Of a DNA stretch of 64,000 nucleotides, positions 42,760 through 50,664 are shown one piece after another (positions within the stretch are counted from its first letter, which is position 1; each line of letters starts with the position of its first letter). Both the position numbers and the translations under genes were made by a program. Below the pieces are notes generated by a model. The model ran no database searches. It was not told the origin of the DNA and saw only the letters and a program-made list of their open reading frames with translations. This DNA is from Streptomyces luteogriseus (GTDB lineage Bacteria > Actinomycetota > Actinomycetes > Streptomycetales > Streptomycetaceae): the NCBI RefSeq assembly GCF_014205055.1, contig NZ_JACHMS010000001.1, forward strand, positions 4,216,001-4,280,000. The letters run 5' to 3'.

Positions 42760-43869
42760 TCAGGTGTTGCGGGGCATCGGGGGCATCGGGCGGATGTCCG
42801 GTGCGACCTGGGTGACCTGGGTCTTCCGCACGATCGTGATGAGCCGGTCGGTCAGCTCCAGCCTCCCGACGGACGGGTCGTCGTAGCCGAGGACCCGGTG
42901 GCCGCGTATGACGCTGACCACCAGGTCGGCGACCTCCCGCGGCGTCTTGCCCACCTCGGCCTTGACGACCGGCCGTTCGACGATGTCGAGGCCGCTGCCC
43001 TGCTGGATGAGGTCCTCCAGCACCATGCCCGCGGAGGGGCTCAGCACGGAGAGGCCGAGCAGCCGGCCGGCGGCGCTGGCACTGGTGATGACCCCGTCGG
43101 CCCCGGACTGCTTGAGCAACGGCGCGTTCTCCTCCTCCCGCACCGCCGCCACGATCTTCGCCCCGCGGTTGAGCTGCCGGGCCGTCAGCGTCACCAGGAC
43201 CGCGGTGTCGTCGCGCTGGGTCGCGATGATGATCTGGCGCGCCTTGTGCACCTCGGCCTGCTTCAGCACCTCGCTGCGGGTCGCGTCGCCGACGATGCCC
43301 GCGTAGCCCTCGGCGGTCGCGGCGTCGACCACCTTGGAACTGGGGTCGACCACGACGACCTGTTCCTTCTTCAGGCCCGTCGCGCAGACGGTCCGGATCG
43401 CCGACCTGCCCTTCGTGCCAAAGCCGATGACGACGGTGTGATCGCGCAACGTGGACCTCCAGCGGGTCAGCCGCCACTCCTCCCGGGTGCGTTCGGTGAG
43501 GGCTTCGAGGGTGGTACCGACCAGGATGATCAGGAACAGCACGCGCAGCGGCGTGATGAGGAGGATGTTGGTGAGCCGAGCGGCGTCGCTGGCCGGGGCG
43601 ATGTCACCGTAACCGGTGGTGGAGAGTGTGACGGTCGCGTAGTAGAAGGCGTCGAGAAGGTCGACGCCACCGCCCGCGTTGTCGTTGTAGCCGTCCCGGT
43701 CGGCGTAGACGATCAGCGCGGTCACGACGAGCACCAGCAGGGCGATGGAGAGCCGCTTCGCGACCTGGCGGAACGGGTGCTCCACCACTTTCCTCGGAAG
43801 CTTCACCCGATAGGTCACCAGATGCTCGTCGGCCTGGCGGGCGATCGCGTCCTGGCCCGGAAGTTTCAC
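42760..43869 (-). CDS. Potassium channel with RCK (TrkA-N/C) domain
   Basis: A 369-residue, two-TM K+ channel. TM1 (LSIALLVLVVTALIVYADR), pore helix and selectivity filter (ATVTLSTTGYGD), TM2 (TNILLITPLRVLFLIILVGT), then RCK: VIGFGTKGRSAIRTVCATGLKKEQVVVVD (Rossmann), TRSEVLKQAEVHKARQIIIATQRDDTAVLVTLTARQLN, and a TrkA_C segment at the end. GTG start 43869 overlaps the moeA stop codon (GTGA), or an in-frame GTG at 43878. It resembles MthK-type channels gated by Ca2+ or nucleotide. The start lies within a parS site. Confidence 0.88.
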   Translation of the reverse strand: MKLPGQDAIARQADEHLVTYRVKLPRKVVEHPFRQVAKRLSIALLVLVVTALIVYADRDGYNDNAGGGVDLLDAFYYATVTLSTTGYGDIAPASDAARLTNILLITPLRVLFLIILVGTTLEALTERTREEWRLTRWRSTLRDHTVVIGFGTKGRSAIRTVCATGLKKEQVVVVDPSSKVVDAATAEGYAGIVGDATRSEVLKQAEVHKARQIIIATQRDDTAVLVTLTARQLNRGAKIVAAVREEENAPLLKQSGADGVITSASAAGRLLGLSVLSPSAGMVLEDLIQQGSGLDIVERPVVKAEVGKTPREVADLVVSVIRGHRVLGYDDPSVGRLELTDRLITIVRKTQVTQVAPDIRPMPPMPRNT

Positions 43870-43876
43870 GTGAAAC
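43863..43876. other. parS centromere site inside a gene overlap
   Basis: GTTTCACGTGAAAC is again the exact parS consensus. It spans the moeA stop codon and the K+ channel start, so both codons are part of the ParB site and constrain it. Confidence 0.9.
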
Positions 43877-45245
43877 ACACCCCGATACCTGCGGACGCCC
43901 AGGGCAGGTCGAGCAGTTCCGCCTCCTGCCCGGGACGTGCGCCGCCCGGCGGTACGACGGCCAGCGCGTCGGCCGCCGCGATGCCGCGCAGCATGGCGGG
44001 GCCGTTGTAGTGCAGCGGCACGGCCTCGTCGCCACGCAGGACGACGGGGACGAGCCGGGTGTCGTGCGGGTGCCCGTGCACGGCGTCCCGGAGCGGCATC
44101 GTGTACGGCTCCGGGGCCGGGCGGGCCGCGAGGATCCGCAGCAGCGGCTCGGCGAGCGTCAGCAGCCCGGAGACGGCGGCGAGCGGGTTGCCCGGCAGGC
44201 CGACGAGGTGCTGGGTCCGCGTGGTGCGGGCCAGCAGCATCGGGTGGCCCGGGCGCACCTGGACACCGTCCACGAGGAGTTCGGCGCCGATCCGGCGCAG
44301 GGTGGGGTGGACGTGGTCGAGAGGGCCCGCCGCGGTGCCGCCGGTGGTGAGGATGACGTCGGCGTCGGAGCCGGTGATGGCCTGGTGCACGGCGTCGGCG
44401 TCGTCGCGGACGCGCCGGACGGCGGTCACCTCGGCGCCGAGCGCCCGCAGCCAGGGCGGCAGCATGGGACCGAGCGCGTCCCGGATCAGGCCGTCGTGGG
44501 GCAGGCCCTGGGTGAGCAACTCGTCGCCGAGGACGAGGACTTCGACACGGGCGCGGGGGACCGCGGTGACGGCGTCGTAGCCGGCCGCCGCCGCGAGGCC
44601 GAGGACGGCCGGGGTGACGAGGGTGCCGACGGCGAGGAGCTGGTCCCCGGTGCGGCACTCCTGGCCGCGCGGGCGGATGTCCTGGCCGGGGATGACGTCC
44701 CGGGTCGCGTGCAGGCGGCCCTTGTCGTCGGTGCGGCCGTGCTCGCTGCGCAGGACGGCGCTGGCGTCCGGGGGGATGCGGGCGCCGGTGGCGATCCGGA
44801 CGGCCTCCCCGTCGGTGAGGGGCGCGGGCCCGGCGTGCCCGGCGAGGACTCCCTCGTCCCGCACGTGCCAGGGGGCGGGGCCGCAGACCGCCCAGCCGTC
44901 CATCGCGGAGGTGTCGAAGGAGGGGAGGTCGGTGAGGGCGTCGAGCGGGGCGGCGAGGGTCAGGCCGAGGGCGGTGTCGAGGGGCGCGCGGATGGGGTCG
45001 CGGCGGGCGGCCCGGGCGGCGTTGCGGCCGGCGCGTTCGGCGAGGGCCCGGGCCTCGGGCCAGGGGGTGGCGCGGTGGCGTGGGGCGGGTTGCGGGGACG
45101 TTCGGGCGCTGCCGGGCTCGCCTCCCTGACTCCGGGCGGCGGGGTCGGGCAGATGATCGCCGTTGCTGTTCCTCACGAGGGCGAGCACCTCCTCGACGTC
45201 GAGATCCTCGGCGTCCTCACCGGCACGGGCGCCGCGCGGGGTCAT
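43866..45245 (-). CDS. moeA: Molybdopterin molybdenumtransferase
   Basis: A 459-residue enzyme inserting Mo into adenylated molybdopterin. FDTSAMDGWAV, DGEAVRIATGARIPPDA and ILTTGGTAAGPLDHVHPTL (TTGG loop) are MoeA motifs, and LVGLPGNPLAAVSG follows. An N-terminal extension (residues 1-60) is acidic then Pro-rich. The ATG at 45245 is chosen because it overlaps the mobA stop codon (ATGA at 45242-45245); a longer frame to 45584 lies in the mobA shadow. Forms an operon with mobA upstream and the channel downstream. Confidence 0.9.
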   Translation of the reverse strand: MTPRGARAGEDAEDLDVEEVLALVRNSNGDHLPDPAARSQGGEPGSARTSPQPAPRHRATPWPEARALAERAGRNAARAARRDPIRAPLDTALGLTLAAPLDALTDLPSFDTSAMDGWAVCGPAPWHVRDEGVLAGHAGPAPLTDGEAVRIATGARIPPDASAVLRSEHGRTDDKGRLHATRDVIPGQDIRPRGQECRTGDQLLAVGTLVTPAVLGLAAAAGYDAVTAVPRARVEVLVLGDELLTQGLPHDGLIRDALGPMLPPWLRALGAEVTAVRRVRDDADAVHQAITGSDADVILTTGGTAAGPLDHVHPTLRRIGAELLVDGVQVRPGHPMLLARTTRTQHLVGLPGNPLAAVSGLLTLAEPLLRILAARPAPEPYTMPLRDAVHGHPHDTRLVPVVLRGDEAVPLHYNGPAMLRGIAAADALAVVPPGGARPGQEAELLDLPWASAGIGVCFT

Positions 45246-46246
45246 CCGGCGTCCGGGCGGGTGTCGGGGGTGGCGTCGGGGGCTGCATCGCCCTCGGACG
45301 GCCGCGGTCCGGCGCCGGACGGCTGTGGCCCGTCGGCGGCCGGCTGGGCCTCGGAGGTGCTCTCCTGCGCCCAGCGGGCGGCGAGGGCCACGGCCTTGCG
45401 GGCGGCCTCGGCGACCGCCTCGGGGCCGCCGCCGGCCTGGGCGGCCGCGTAGCCGACGAGGAAGGTGGTCAGCGGCGCCGCGGGACGGGCCACCCCGTGG
45501 GCGGCGTCGCGGGCGAGGTCGAGCAGGCCGCGGGTGTCGACATCGAGGTCGATCCCCAGTTCGTCCTTGACGGCGGAAATCCATTCATCCAACACGTGCC
45601 CATGCTCCCTGATACGTGCCCTGGCGGTGGCGATGTCGTCCCAGGTGTCGCAGTCGAAGGACGCGACGGGGTCGGAGACGCGGGTGAGGTTCAGCTCGGC
45701 GGTGAGACGCCGCAGGGGGAGACCGGCGAGGGCGCCGTGCCGTGCGGCGAGGAGCGCGAGCTCCTCGCGCAGCCGCGGCGCGCGGTACGCGGCCACGAGC
45801 GGCTGGTCACGGCCGTCGGGGTCGGTCAGCAGCACACCGTCGCGGCCGCTCGCCCGCAGCGCGCCCAGCAGGCGGCCCACGGTCGGCTCCTGAAGGAAAG
45901 GCAGGTCGGCGGAGAGCACCACGACGTGCTCGGCCGTGGTGCGGCGGAGACCGGCGTCGAGCGCGGCGAGCGGTCCACCGCCGGGTGGGTCCTCGCGGGC
46001 CCAGGTCACGGGCCGTGCGGTCGGCCGGGGCGCGGCGACGACGACAGTGCTCCGGGCACCGCCGCAGGCGGCGAGGACACGGTCGAGCAGGGCCCGGCCG
46101 CCCACGCGCACCCCGGGTTTGTCCGTGCCGCCGAGGCGGCGGGCGGCACCACCGGCGAGCACGACGGCGTCGTACCCGGCGGGGTCCGCGCCCCGGTCGG
46201 GGCCGGTGCCGGTGCCGGGTGCACCGGGGGGATCGTAGGCGGTCAC
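45242..46246 (-). CDS. mobA: MobA-like NTP transferase fused to a DUF6457 domain
   Basis: A 334-residue protein. The first 200 residues are a MobA nucleotidyltransferase: VVLAGGAARRLGGTDKPGVRVGGRALLDRV (GGxxxRxGxxK), VVLSADLPFLQE (metal Asp) and RDQPLVAAYR. From about 205 to 290 a DUF6457 domain follows (HVLDEWISAVKDELGIDLDVDTRGLLDLARDAAHGVARPAAPLTTFLVGYAA), and the C-terminus is Pro/Asp-rich. It transfers GMP or CMP to molybdopterin. The fused tail may bind molybdenum cofactor partners; this is inference. ATGA-coupled with moeA. Confidence 0.85.
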   Translation of the reverse strand: MTAYDPPGAPGTGTGPDRGADPAGYDAVVLAGGAARRLGGTDKPGVRVGGRALLDRVLAACGGARSTVVVAAPRPTARPVTWAREDPPGGGPLAALDAGLRRTTAEHVVVLSADLPFLQEPTVGRLLGALRASGRDGVLLTDPDGRDQPLVAAYRAPRLREELALLAARHGALAGLPLRRLTAELNLTRVSDPVASFDCDTWDDIATARARIREHGHVLDEWISAVKDELGIDLDVDTRGLLDLARDAAHGVARPAAPLTTFLVGYAAAQAGGGPEAVAEAARKAVALAARWAQESTSEAQPAADGPQPSGAGPRPSEGDAAPDATPDTRPDAG

Positions 46247-46339
46247 CCCCCGAGTATGCGTGCCCCCGCGATCACAGGGAACGCGGGGGAACCGATGCGA
46301 CCACGGGGTCCGGTGCGAGAGCCGAACAGGAATCCTGGC

Positions 46340-46446
46340 GTCCGCGCGGTGGCGGAGCGGAACTTCCAGCGCCTCCGCGCGGTGGCGGAGCGGAGACTCC
46401 AGCGCGTCCGCGCGGTGGCGGAGCGGAGACTCCAGCGCGTCCGCGC
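46340..46446. repeat. 33-bp tandem repeat array between mobA and bkdC
   Basis: Three units at 46340-46372, 46373-46405 and 46406-46438, and a partial fourth to 46446. Units 2 and 3 differ at one position; unit 1 differs at a few more. Each unit contains the imperfect inverted repeat TCCGCGCGGTGGCGGA. The array lies directly after the bkdC stop codon and ahead of mobA. No spacer structure or associated genes: not CRISPR. Confidence 0.85.
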
Positions 46447-46450
46447 AAGA

Positions 46451-47821
46451 TCAGAGTGTCCGCAGCAGCACCGCCGGTTGTTCCACGCAGTCCGCCACGT
46501 ACCGCAGGAAGCCACCCGCCACACCCCCGTCGCACACCCGGTGGTCGAAGGTGAGCGAGAGCTGCACGACCTGCCGCACCGCCAGCTCGCCCTCGTGCAC
46601 CCAGGGCTTGGGGACGATGCGGCCGACGCCGAGCATGGCGGCCTCGGGGTGGTTGATGATCGGAGTGGAGCCGTCGACGCCGAAGACCCCGTAGTTGTTC
46701 AGCGTGAAGGTCCCGCCGGTGAGTTCGCCCGGGGTCAGCGTCCCCGTGCGGCCCGCCTCGGTCAGCCGCGCGAACTCGGCGGTCAGCGACTCGGCGTCCC
46801 GCGCGTGCGCGTCCCGTACGACCGGGACGACGAGGCCCCGGTCGGTCTGCGCCGCGAAGCCCAGGTGCACGTGGTCGAACCGGACGACTTCCCTGGCCTC
46901 CGCGTCCACCGTGGAGTTGAGCTCGGGGAAGCGGGCGAGGGCCGCGGTGCAGATCCTGGCCAGCAGGGCCAGGAGGGAGATCTTCGGACCGCCGGCCGCG
47001 TTCATGGCCGCCCGCGCCCGCATCAGCTCCGTGGCGTCGGCGTCCACCCAGCAGGTGGCGTCCGGGATCTCGCGGCGGCTGCGCGCCAGCTTGTCGGCGA
47101 CGGCACCCCGGATGCCCTTGAGCGGGGTGCGGATCTCGCCGGGGGCCGCCGGCGCCGAGGACCGGGACGCGAGGGCCGGGCTCGGTGCCTGCGGCACGCG
47201 CGGCTGCGGCTCGGCCGCCGTGGCGCCCTGGCCCGCGGCGCGCAGGGCGTACTCGACGTCCGCCCGCAGGATCAGTCCGTCGGGGCCGGACCCGGTCAGT
47301 TCCCGCAGGTCCAGGCCGTTCTGCCGCGCCAGTCGGCGCACCAGGGGCGAGATCACGGGGACGGGACCGTCGTCCGTCCCGGAGCCGCCGGCCTGCCCGT
47401 TCACCGACGCCGGGGGCTCGCCCTCCCGCGTGGTCACCGCGGTCGCGGACCCGCCGGACACCGGCCGCTCCTGCCGTACCCGGCGGCGGCGCGCGGGCGC
47501 CTCGGAGGTGCCGTACCCGACCAGGACGTTGCCCGACCCCTCGGAGGCGGTGTCATCGGCGCCGGAGGCGGGTCGCTCCCCCACCGCCACCGTGATCAGC
47601 GGTGCCCCGACGGGCAGTTCCGTGCCCTCCTCGCCGAAGCGGGCCGTGACCACACCGCCGTAGGGGCACGGCACCTCGACCATCGCCTTGGCCGTCTCCA
47701 CCTCGACGACCGGCTGGTCGATCGCGACCACGTCGCCGACCTCGACCAGCCAGCGCACGATCTCCGCCTCGGTGAGCCCCTCCCCGAGGTCGGGCAGCTT
47801 GAACTCGAGCACCTGTGCCAT
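46451..47821 (-). CDS. bkdC: Branched-chain alpha-keto acid dehydrogenase E2, second copy
   Basis: A 456-residue E2 subunit. Lipoyl domain with Lys45 in VEVETAKAMVEV, an Ala/Pro/Gly linker, PSBD (VISPLVRRLARQNGLDLRELTGSGPDG), and the acyltransferase core ending in LTFDHRVCDGGVA. ATG at 47821 shares its base with the bkdB stop codon (TGATG), so translation is coupled. A 33-bp repeat array follows the stop. It forms one of two BCDH complexes in the window; the two likely differ in substrate range or timing of expression. Confidence 0.92.
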   Translation of the reverse strand: MAQVLEFKLPDLGEGLTEAEIVRWLVEVGDVVAIDQPVVEVETAKAMVEVPCPYGGVVTARFGEEGTELPVGAPLITVAVGERPASGADDTASEGSGNVLVGYGTSEAPARRRRVRQERPVSGGSATAVTTREGEPPASVNGQAGGSGTDDGPVPVISPLVRRLARQNGLDLRELTGSGPDGLILRADVEYALRAAGQGATAAEPQPRVPQAPSPALASRSSAPAAPGEIRTPLKGIRGAVADKLARSRREIPDATCWVDADATELMRARAAMNAAGGPKISLLALLARICTAALARFPELNSTVDAEAREVVRFDHVHLGFAAQTDRGLVVPVVRDAHARDAESLTAEFARLTEAGRTGTLTPGELTGGTFTLNNYGVFGVDGSTPIINHPEAAMLGVGRIVPKPWVHEGELAVRQVVQLSLTFDHRVCDGGVAGGFLRYVADCVEQPAVLLRTL

Positions 47822-48825
47822 CAGCTCTCCGCCTCCCACTGCAGGCGCCCCACGGCGTCCAGGATCCGGTCCACACCGGGCAGGTGGTGGCGCTCCAGCA
47901 TCGGCGGCGGGTACGGGACGTCGAACCCGGCCACACGCAGCACCGGCGCCTCCAGATGGTGGAAGCAGCGCTCCGTGACCCGGGCCGCGATCTCCCCGCC
48001 CGGGCCCCCGAAGGAACCCGACTCGTGGACGACGACCGCGCGTCCCGTCCGCCGCACCGAGGCGCACACCGTCTCGTCGTCGAACGGCACCAGGGAGCGC
48101 AGGTCGACGACTTCGAGGTCCCAGCCCTCGGCCCGGGCCGCCTCGGCCGCTTCCATGCAGACGGGTACGGACGGCCCGTACGTGATGAGCGTGGCGCTCC
48201 GGCCGGGGCGCCGCACCACCGCGCGGCCGATCGGTTCAACGGGCGTCGGCTCCTCCGGGTTCCAGGAGTCCTTCGACCAGTACAGCCGCTTCGGCTCCAG
48301 GACGACGACCGGGTCGTCGGAGGCGATGGCGGCACGCAGCAGCCCGTAGGCGTCGGCGACCGTGGCGGGCGTGACGACATGGAGCCCCGGAGTCGCCATG
48401 TAGTACGCCTCGGAGGAGTCGCTGTGGTGCTCGACGCCGCCGATGCCGCCGCCGTAGGGCACGCGGATGGTGATCGGCAGGGGCATCTTGCCGCGGGTGC
48501 GGTTGCGCGTGCGGGCCACGTGCGAGATGAGCTGCTCGAACGCCGGGTAGGCGAAGGCGTCGAACTGCATCTCCACGACCGGGCGCAGGCCGTACATGGC
48601 CATGCCGACGGCGGTGCCGAGGATGCCCGCCTCGGCGAGCGGGGTGTCCGTGCAGCGGTCCTCCCCGAACTCCTTGGCGAGGCCGTCGGTGACGCGGAAG
48701 ACGCCGCCGAGGGTGCCGACGTCCTCGCCCATGACGTGCACGGCGGGGTCGGCGGCCATGGCGTCGCGCAACGCGCGCGTGAGGGCCTGCGCCATGGTGG
48801 CCGGCTTGACGGCGACGGTGGTCAT
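47821..48825 (-). CDS. bkdB: Branched-chain alpha-keto acid dehydrogenase E1 beta, second copy
   Basis: A 334-residue subunit with the E1 beta patterns VMGEDVGTLGGVFRVTDGLAKEFGEDR, DTPLAEAGILGTAVGMAMYG and RVPYGGGIGGVEHHSDSSEA. Start ATG 48825 overlaps the bkdA stop codon (ATGA at 48822-48825). An open frame extends through bkdA in this frame, but homology begins at 48825. It assembles with BkdA as alpha2beta2. Confidence 0.92.
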   Translation of the reverse strand: MTTVAVKPATMAQALTRALRDAMAADPAVHVMGEDVGTLGGVFRVTDGLAKEFGEDRCTDTPLAEAGILGTAVGMAMYGLRPVVEMQFDAFAYPAFEQLISHVARTRNRTRGKMPLPITIRVPYGGGIGGVEHHSDSSEAYYMATPGLHVVTPATVADAYGLLRAAIASDDPVVVLEPKRLYWSKDSWNPEEPTPVEPIGRAVVRRPGRSATLITYGPSVPVCMEAAEAARAEGWDLEVVDLRSLVPFDDETVCASVRRTGRAVVVHESGSFGGPGGEIAARVTERCFHHLEAPVLRVAGFDVPYPPPMLERHHLPGVDRILDAVGRLQWEAES

Positions 48826-49967
48826 CGGTGGGTGCCCCCCTCGGTGTCGGCCTCGGCCTCCAGCTCGGCCCGCAGCTGGTCCCGCTGCGCGCGCAGCTGC
48901 GGCGTGGGCTCGGCGTAGACGTGGGTGAACAGGTCCATGGGGTCCAGGACCGGGTCCTGGTTCATGTGCTCGCGCAGGGCCGCCGCCATGGTCTCGGCAT
49001 CTTGGCGGACGGCCTCGATGCCGGCCTCGTCGAGCAGGCCGCGCGCGGTCAGCTCGCGCTCCAGCAGCCGGATCGGGTCGTGCTCGCGCCAGGTCTCGAC
49101 CTCGGCGTCGCCGCGGTAGCGGGTCGCGTCGTCGGCGTTGGTGTGGGCGTCGACGCGGTAGGTGATCGCCTCGACCAGGGTGGGGCCGCCGCCCGCGCGG
49201 GCGTGGCGTACGGCGTCGGAGAGCACCTCGTGCACGGCGGCGGCGTCGTTGCCGTCGACCAGACGGCCCGGCATGCCGTAGCCGACGGCCTTGTGGGCCA
49301 GCGAGGGGGCCGCGGTCTGCTTCGCCAGCGGGACGGAGATCGCGAAGCCGTTGTTCTGCACGAAGAAGACCACCGGGGCCTGCCAGACGGCGGCGAAGTT
49401 CAGGGCCTCGTGGAAGTCGCCCTCGCTGGTGCCGCCGTCGCCGACCATGGCCAGCGCGACCACGTCGTCGCCCTTGAGGCGGGCGGCGTGCGCGAGACCG
49501 ACGGCGTGCGGCAACTGGGTGGCGAGCGGGGTGCACAGGGGGGCGACCCGGTGCTCGTAGGGGTCGTAGCCGGTGTGCCAGTCGCCGCGCAGCAGCGTGA
49601 GCGCCTCGACCGGGTCCACGCCCCTGGCGACCACGGCGAGAGTGTCGCGGTAGCTGGGGAAGAGCCAGTCCTGCTCCTTCAGCACCAGCGCGGCGGCGAC
49701 CTCGCAGGCCTCCTGGCCGGTGGTGGAGGGGTAGACCGCGAGACGGCCCTGCTTGGTGAGGGCGGTGGCCTGCGCGTTGTAGCGGCGGCCCTTCACCAGC
49801 TGCGCGTACAGCGTCCTCAGCAGCTCGGGGTCGGCCTTCGCGGCCGCCTCGGTGCCGAGGACGCGGTACGGCTCGGCGTCGGGCAGCAGCGGCGCGGGAT
49901 CCGTCCGGGGCTGCCAGGCGGGCGGCGGGGTCGGCTTGTACGCGCCCCGCTGCTCCATGACCGTCAT
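48822..49967 (-). CDS. bkdA: Branched-chain alpha-keto acid dehydrogenase E1 alpha, second copy
   Basis: A 381-residue TPP-dependent subunit. TPP motif: VGDGGTSEGDFHEAL...QNNGFAIS. EAITYRVDAHTNADDATRYR is the phosphorylation-loop equivalent, with His and Asp conserved. The ATG at 49967 follows GGAGGTGCCGTC. It heads the operon, divergent from the Lrp-type gene bkdR, whose product is known in Streptomyces to regulate bkd. The promoter region holds an ACCGATTGTTCGGT motif (50028-50041). Confidence 0.92.
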   Translation of the reverse strand: MTVMEQRGAYKPTPPPAWQPRTDPAPLLPDAEPYRVLGTEAAAKADPELLRTLYAQLVKGRRYNAQATALTKQGRLAVYPSTTGQEACEVAAALVLKEQDWLFPSYRDTLAVVARGVDPVEALTLLRGDWHTGYDPYEHRVAPLCTPLATQLPHAVGLAHAARLKGDDVVALAMVGDGGTSEGDFHEALNFAAVWQAPVVFFVQNNGFAISVPLAKQTAAPSLAHKAVGYGMPGRLVDGNDAAAVHEVLSDAVRHARAGGGPTLVEAITYRVDAHTNADDATRYRGDAEVETWREHDPIRLLERELTARGLLDEAGIEAVRQDAETMAAALREHMNQDPVLDPMDLFTHVYAEPTPQLRAQRDQLRAELEAEADTEGGTHR

Positions 49968-50027
49968 GACGGCACCTCCTCGTGGGAGCGGCTCGAAGAG
50001 GCGTGTCGGCTGTGACCCGCCTCACCT

Positions 50028-50041
50028 ACCGATTGTTCGGT
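50028..50041. promoter_or_regulatory. TetR-like operator in the bkdA/bkdR promoter region
   Basis: ACCGATTGTTCGGT has ACCGA/TCGGT arms. It matches 13 of 14 bases of the core of the paaH/paaN operator (ACCGATCGTTCGGT, 52829-52842). It lies about 61 bases upstream of bkdA and 80 upstream of bkdR, so the PaaR-like TetR encoded at 50665 may also act here. Confidence 0.55.
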
Positions 50042-50070
50042 CGACGGCACAATTTGGCTATGGGTGGCCT

Positions 50071-50102
50071 CAGGCTGTGGACAAACGGTTCTCCACAGCC
50101 TG
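50071..50102. promoter_or_regulatory. 11-bp inverted repeat in the bkdR leader
   Basis: CAGGCTGTGGA (50071-50081) and TCCACAGCCTG (50092-50102) are perfect inverted repeats with a 10-nt spacer, ending 19 bases before the bkdR start. It could be an Lrp/AsnC operator for autoregulation or a 5' RNA hairpin. It contains TGTGGACAA (50076-50084), a DnaA-box sequence. Confidence 0.55.
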
Positions 50103-50121
50103 AGATGGACGCAGTACGTCC

Positions 50122-50643
50122 ATGGCAGAGAGGCGGGGACGGGTGGCATCTGAACAAATGGCCGAGAGCCAGGACGACAGCGCCGCCCTTCCGCCGCCGC
50201 GGCCCCTGGACGCCATCGATCAGGACATCCTGCGGATGCTCCAGGCGGACGGCCGCGCCTCGATACGGTCCGTCGCCGACCGGGTCCACGTCTCGCGCGC
50301 CAACGCCTACGCCCGCATCAACCGGCTCGTCGAGGACGGCGTCATCCGCGGCTTCGGCGCCCGCGTCAACCACGAGCGGGCAGGCCAGGGCACGTCGGCG
50401 TACATCACGCTGAAGATCGTGCAGAACTCCTGGCGCACGGTGCGCAAGGAGCTCAGGCAGCTGCCCGGTGCCTCCCACATCGCCCTGGTGGGCGGCGACT
50501 TCGACGTGCTGCTGCTGGTGCACGTGTCCGACAACCGGGCGCTGCGCGAGCTGGTGCTGACCCGGCTCCAGGCGATCCCGCAGGTGCTCAGCACGCGCAC
50601 GCTGCTGGTGTTCGAGGAGGAGGACCTGGAGCCGCAGGGCTAG
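50122..50643 (+). CDS. bkdR: Lrp/AsnC family regulator BkdR
   Basis: A 173-residue DNA- and amino-acid-binding protein. HTH_AsnC: LDAIDQDILRMLQADGRASIRSVADRVHVSRANAYARINRLVEDGVIRGF (residues 29-78); RAM/AsnC ligand domain: AYITLKIVQNSWRTVRKELRQLPGASHIALVGGDFDVLLLVHVSDNRALRELVLTRL. Lrp-type oligomers bend DNA and respond to Leu/Ile/Val. The ATG at 50122 is taken; an internal ATG at 50158 is also possible. It is divergent from the bkdABC operon, the usual arrangement, and is expected to activate or repress it. Confidence 0.9.
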   Translation: MAERRGRVASEQMAESQDDSAALPPPRPLDAIDQDILRMLQADGRASIRSVADRVHVSRANAYARINRLVEDGVIRGFGARVNHERAGQGTSAYITLKIVQNSWRTVRKELRQLPGASHIALVGGDFDVLLLVHVSDNRALRELVLTRLQAIPQVLSTRTLLVFEEEDLEPQG

Positions 50644-50648
50644 CGGGT

Positions 50649-50664
50649 CACGGGCCGGCCCGTG
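50649..50664. terminator. Short palindromic terminator between convergent genes
   Basis: CACGGGCCGGCCCGTG is a perfect 16-bp palindrome between bkdR (stop 50643) and the convergent TetR gene (stop 50665). Confidence 0.6.

Noticed and set aside
46340..46446. CRISPR-like array (three repeats).
   Set aside because: Repeats are directly adjoining with no unique spacers and no cas genes lie nearby.
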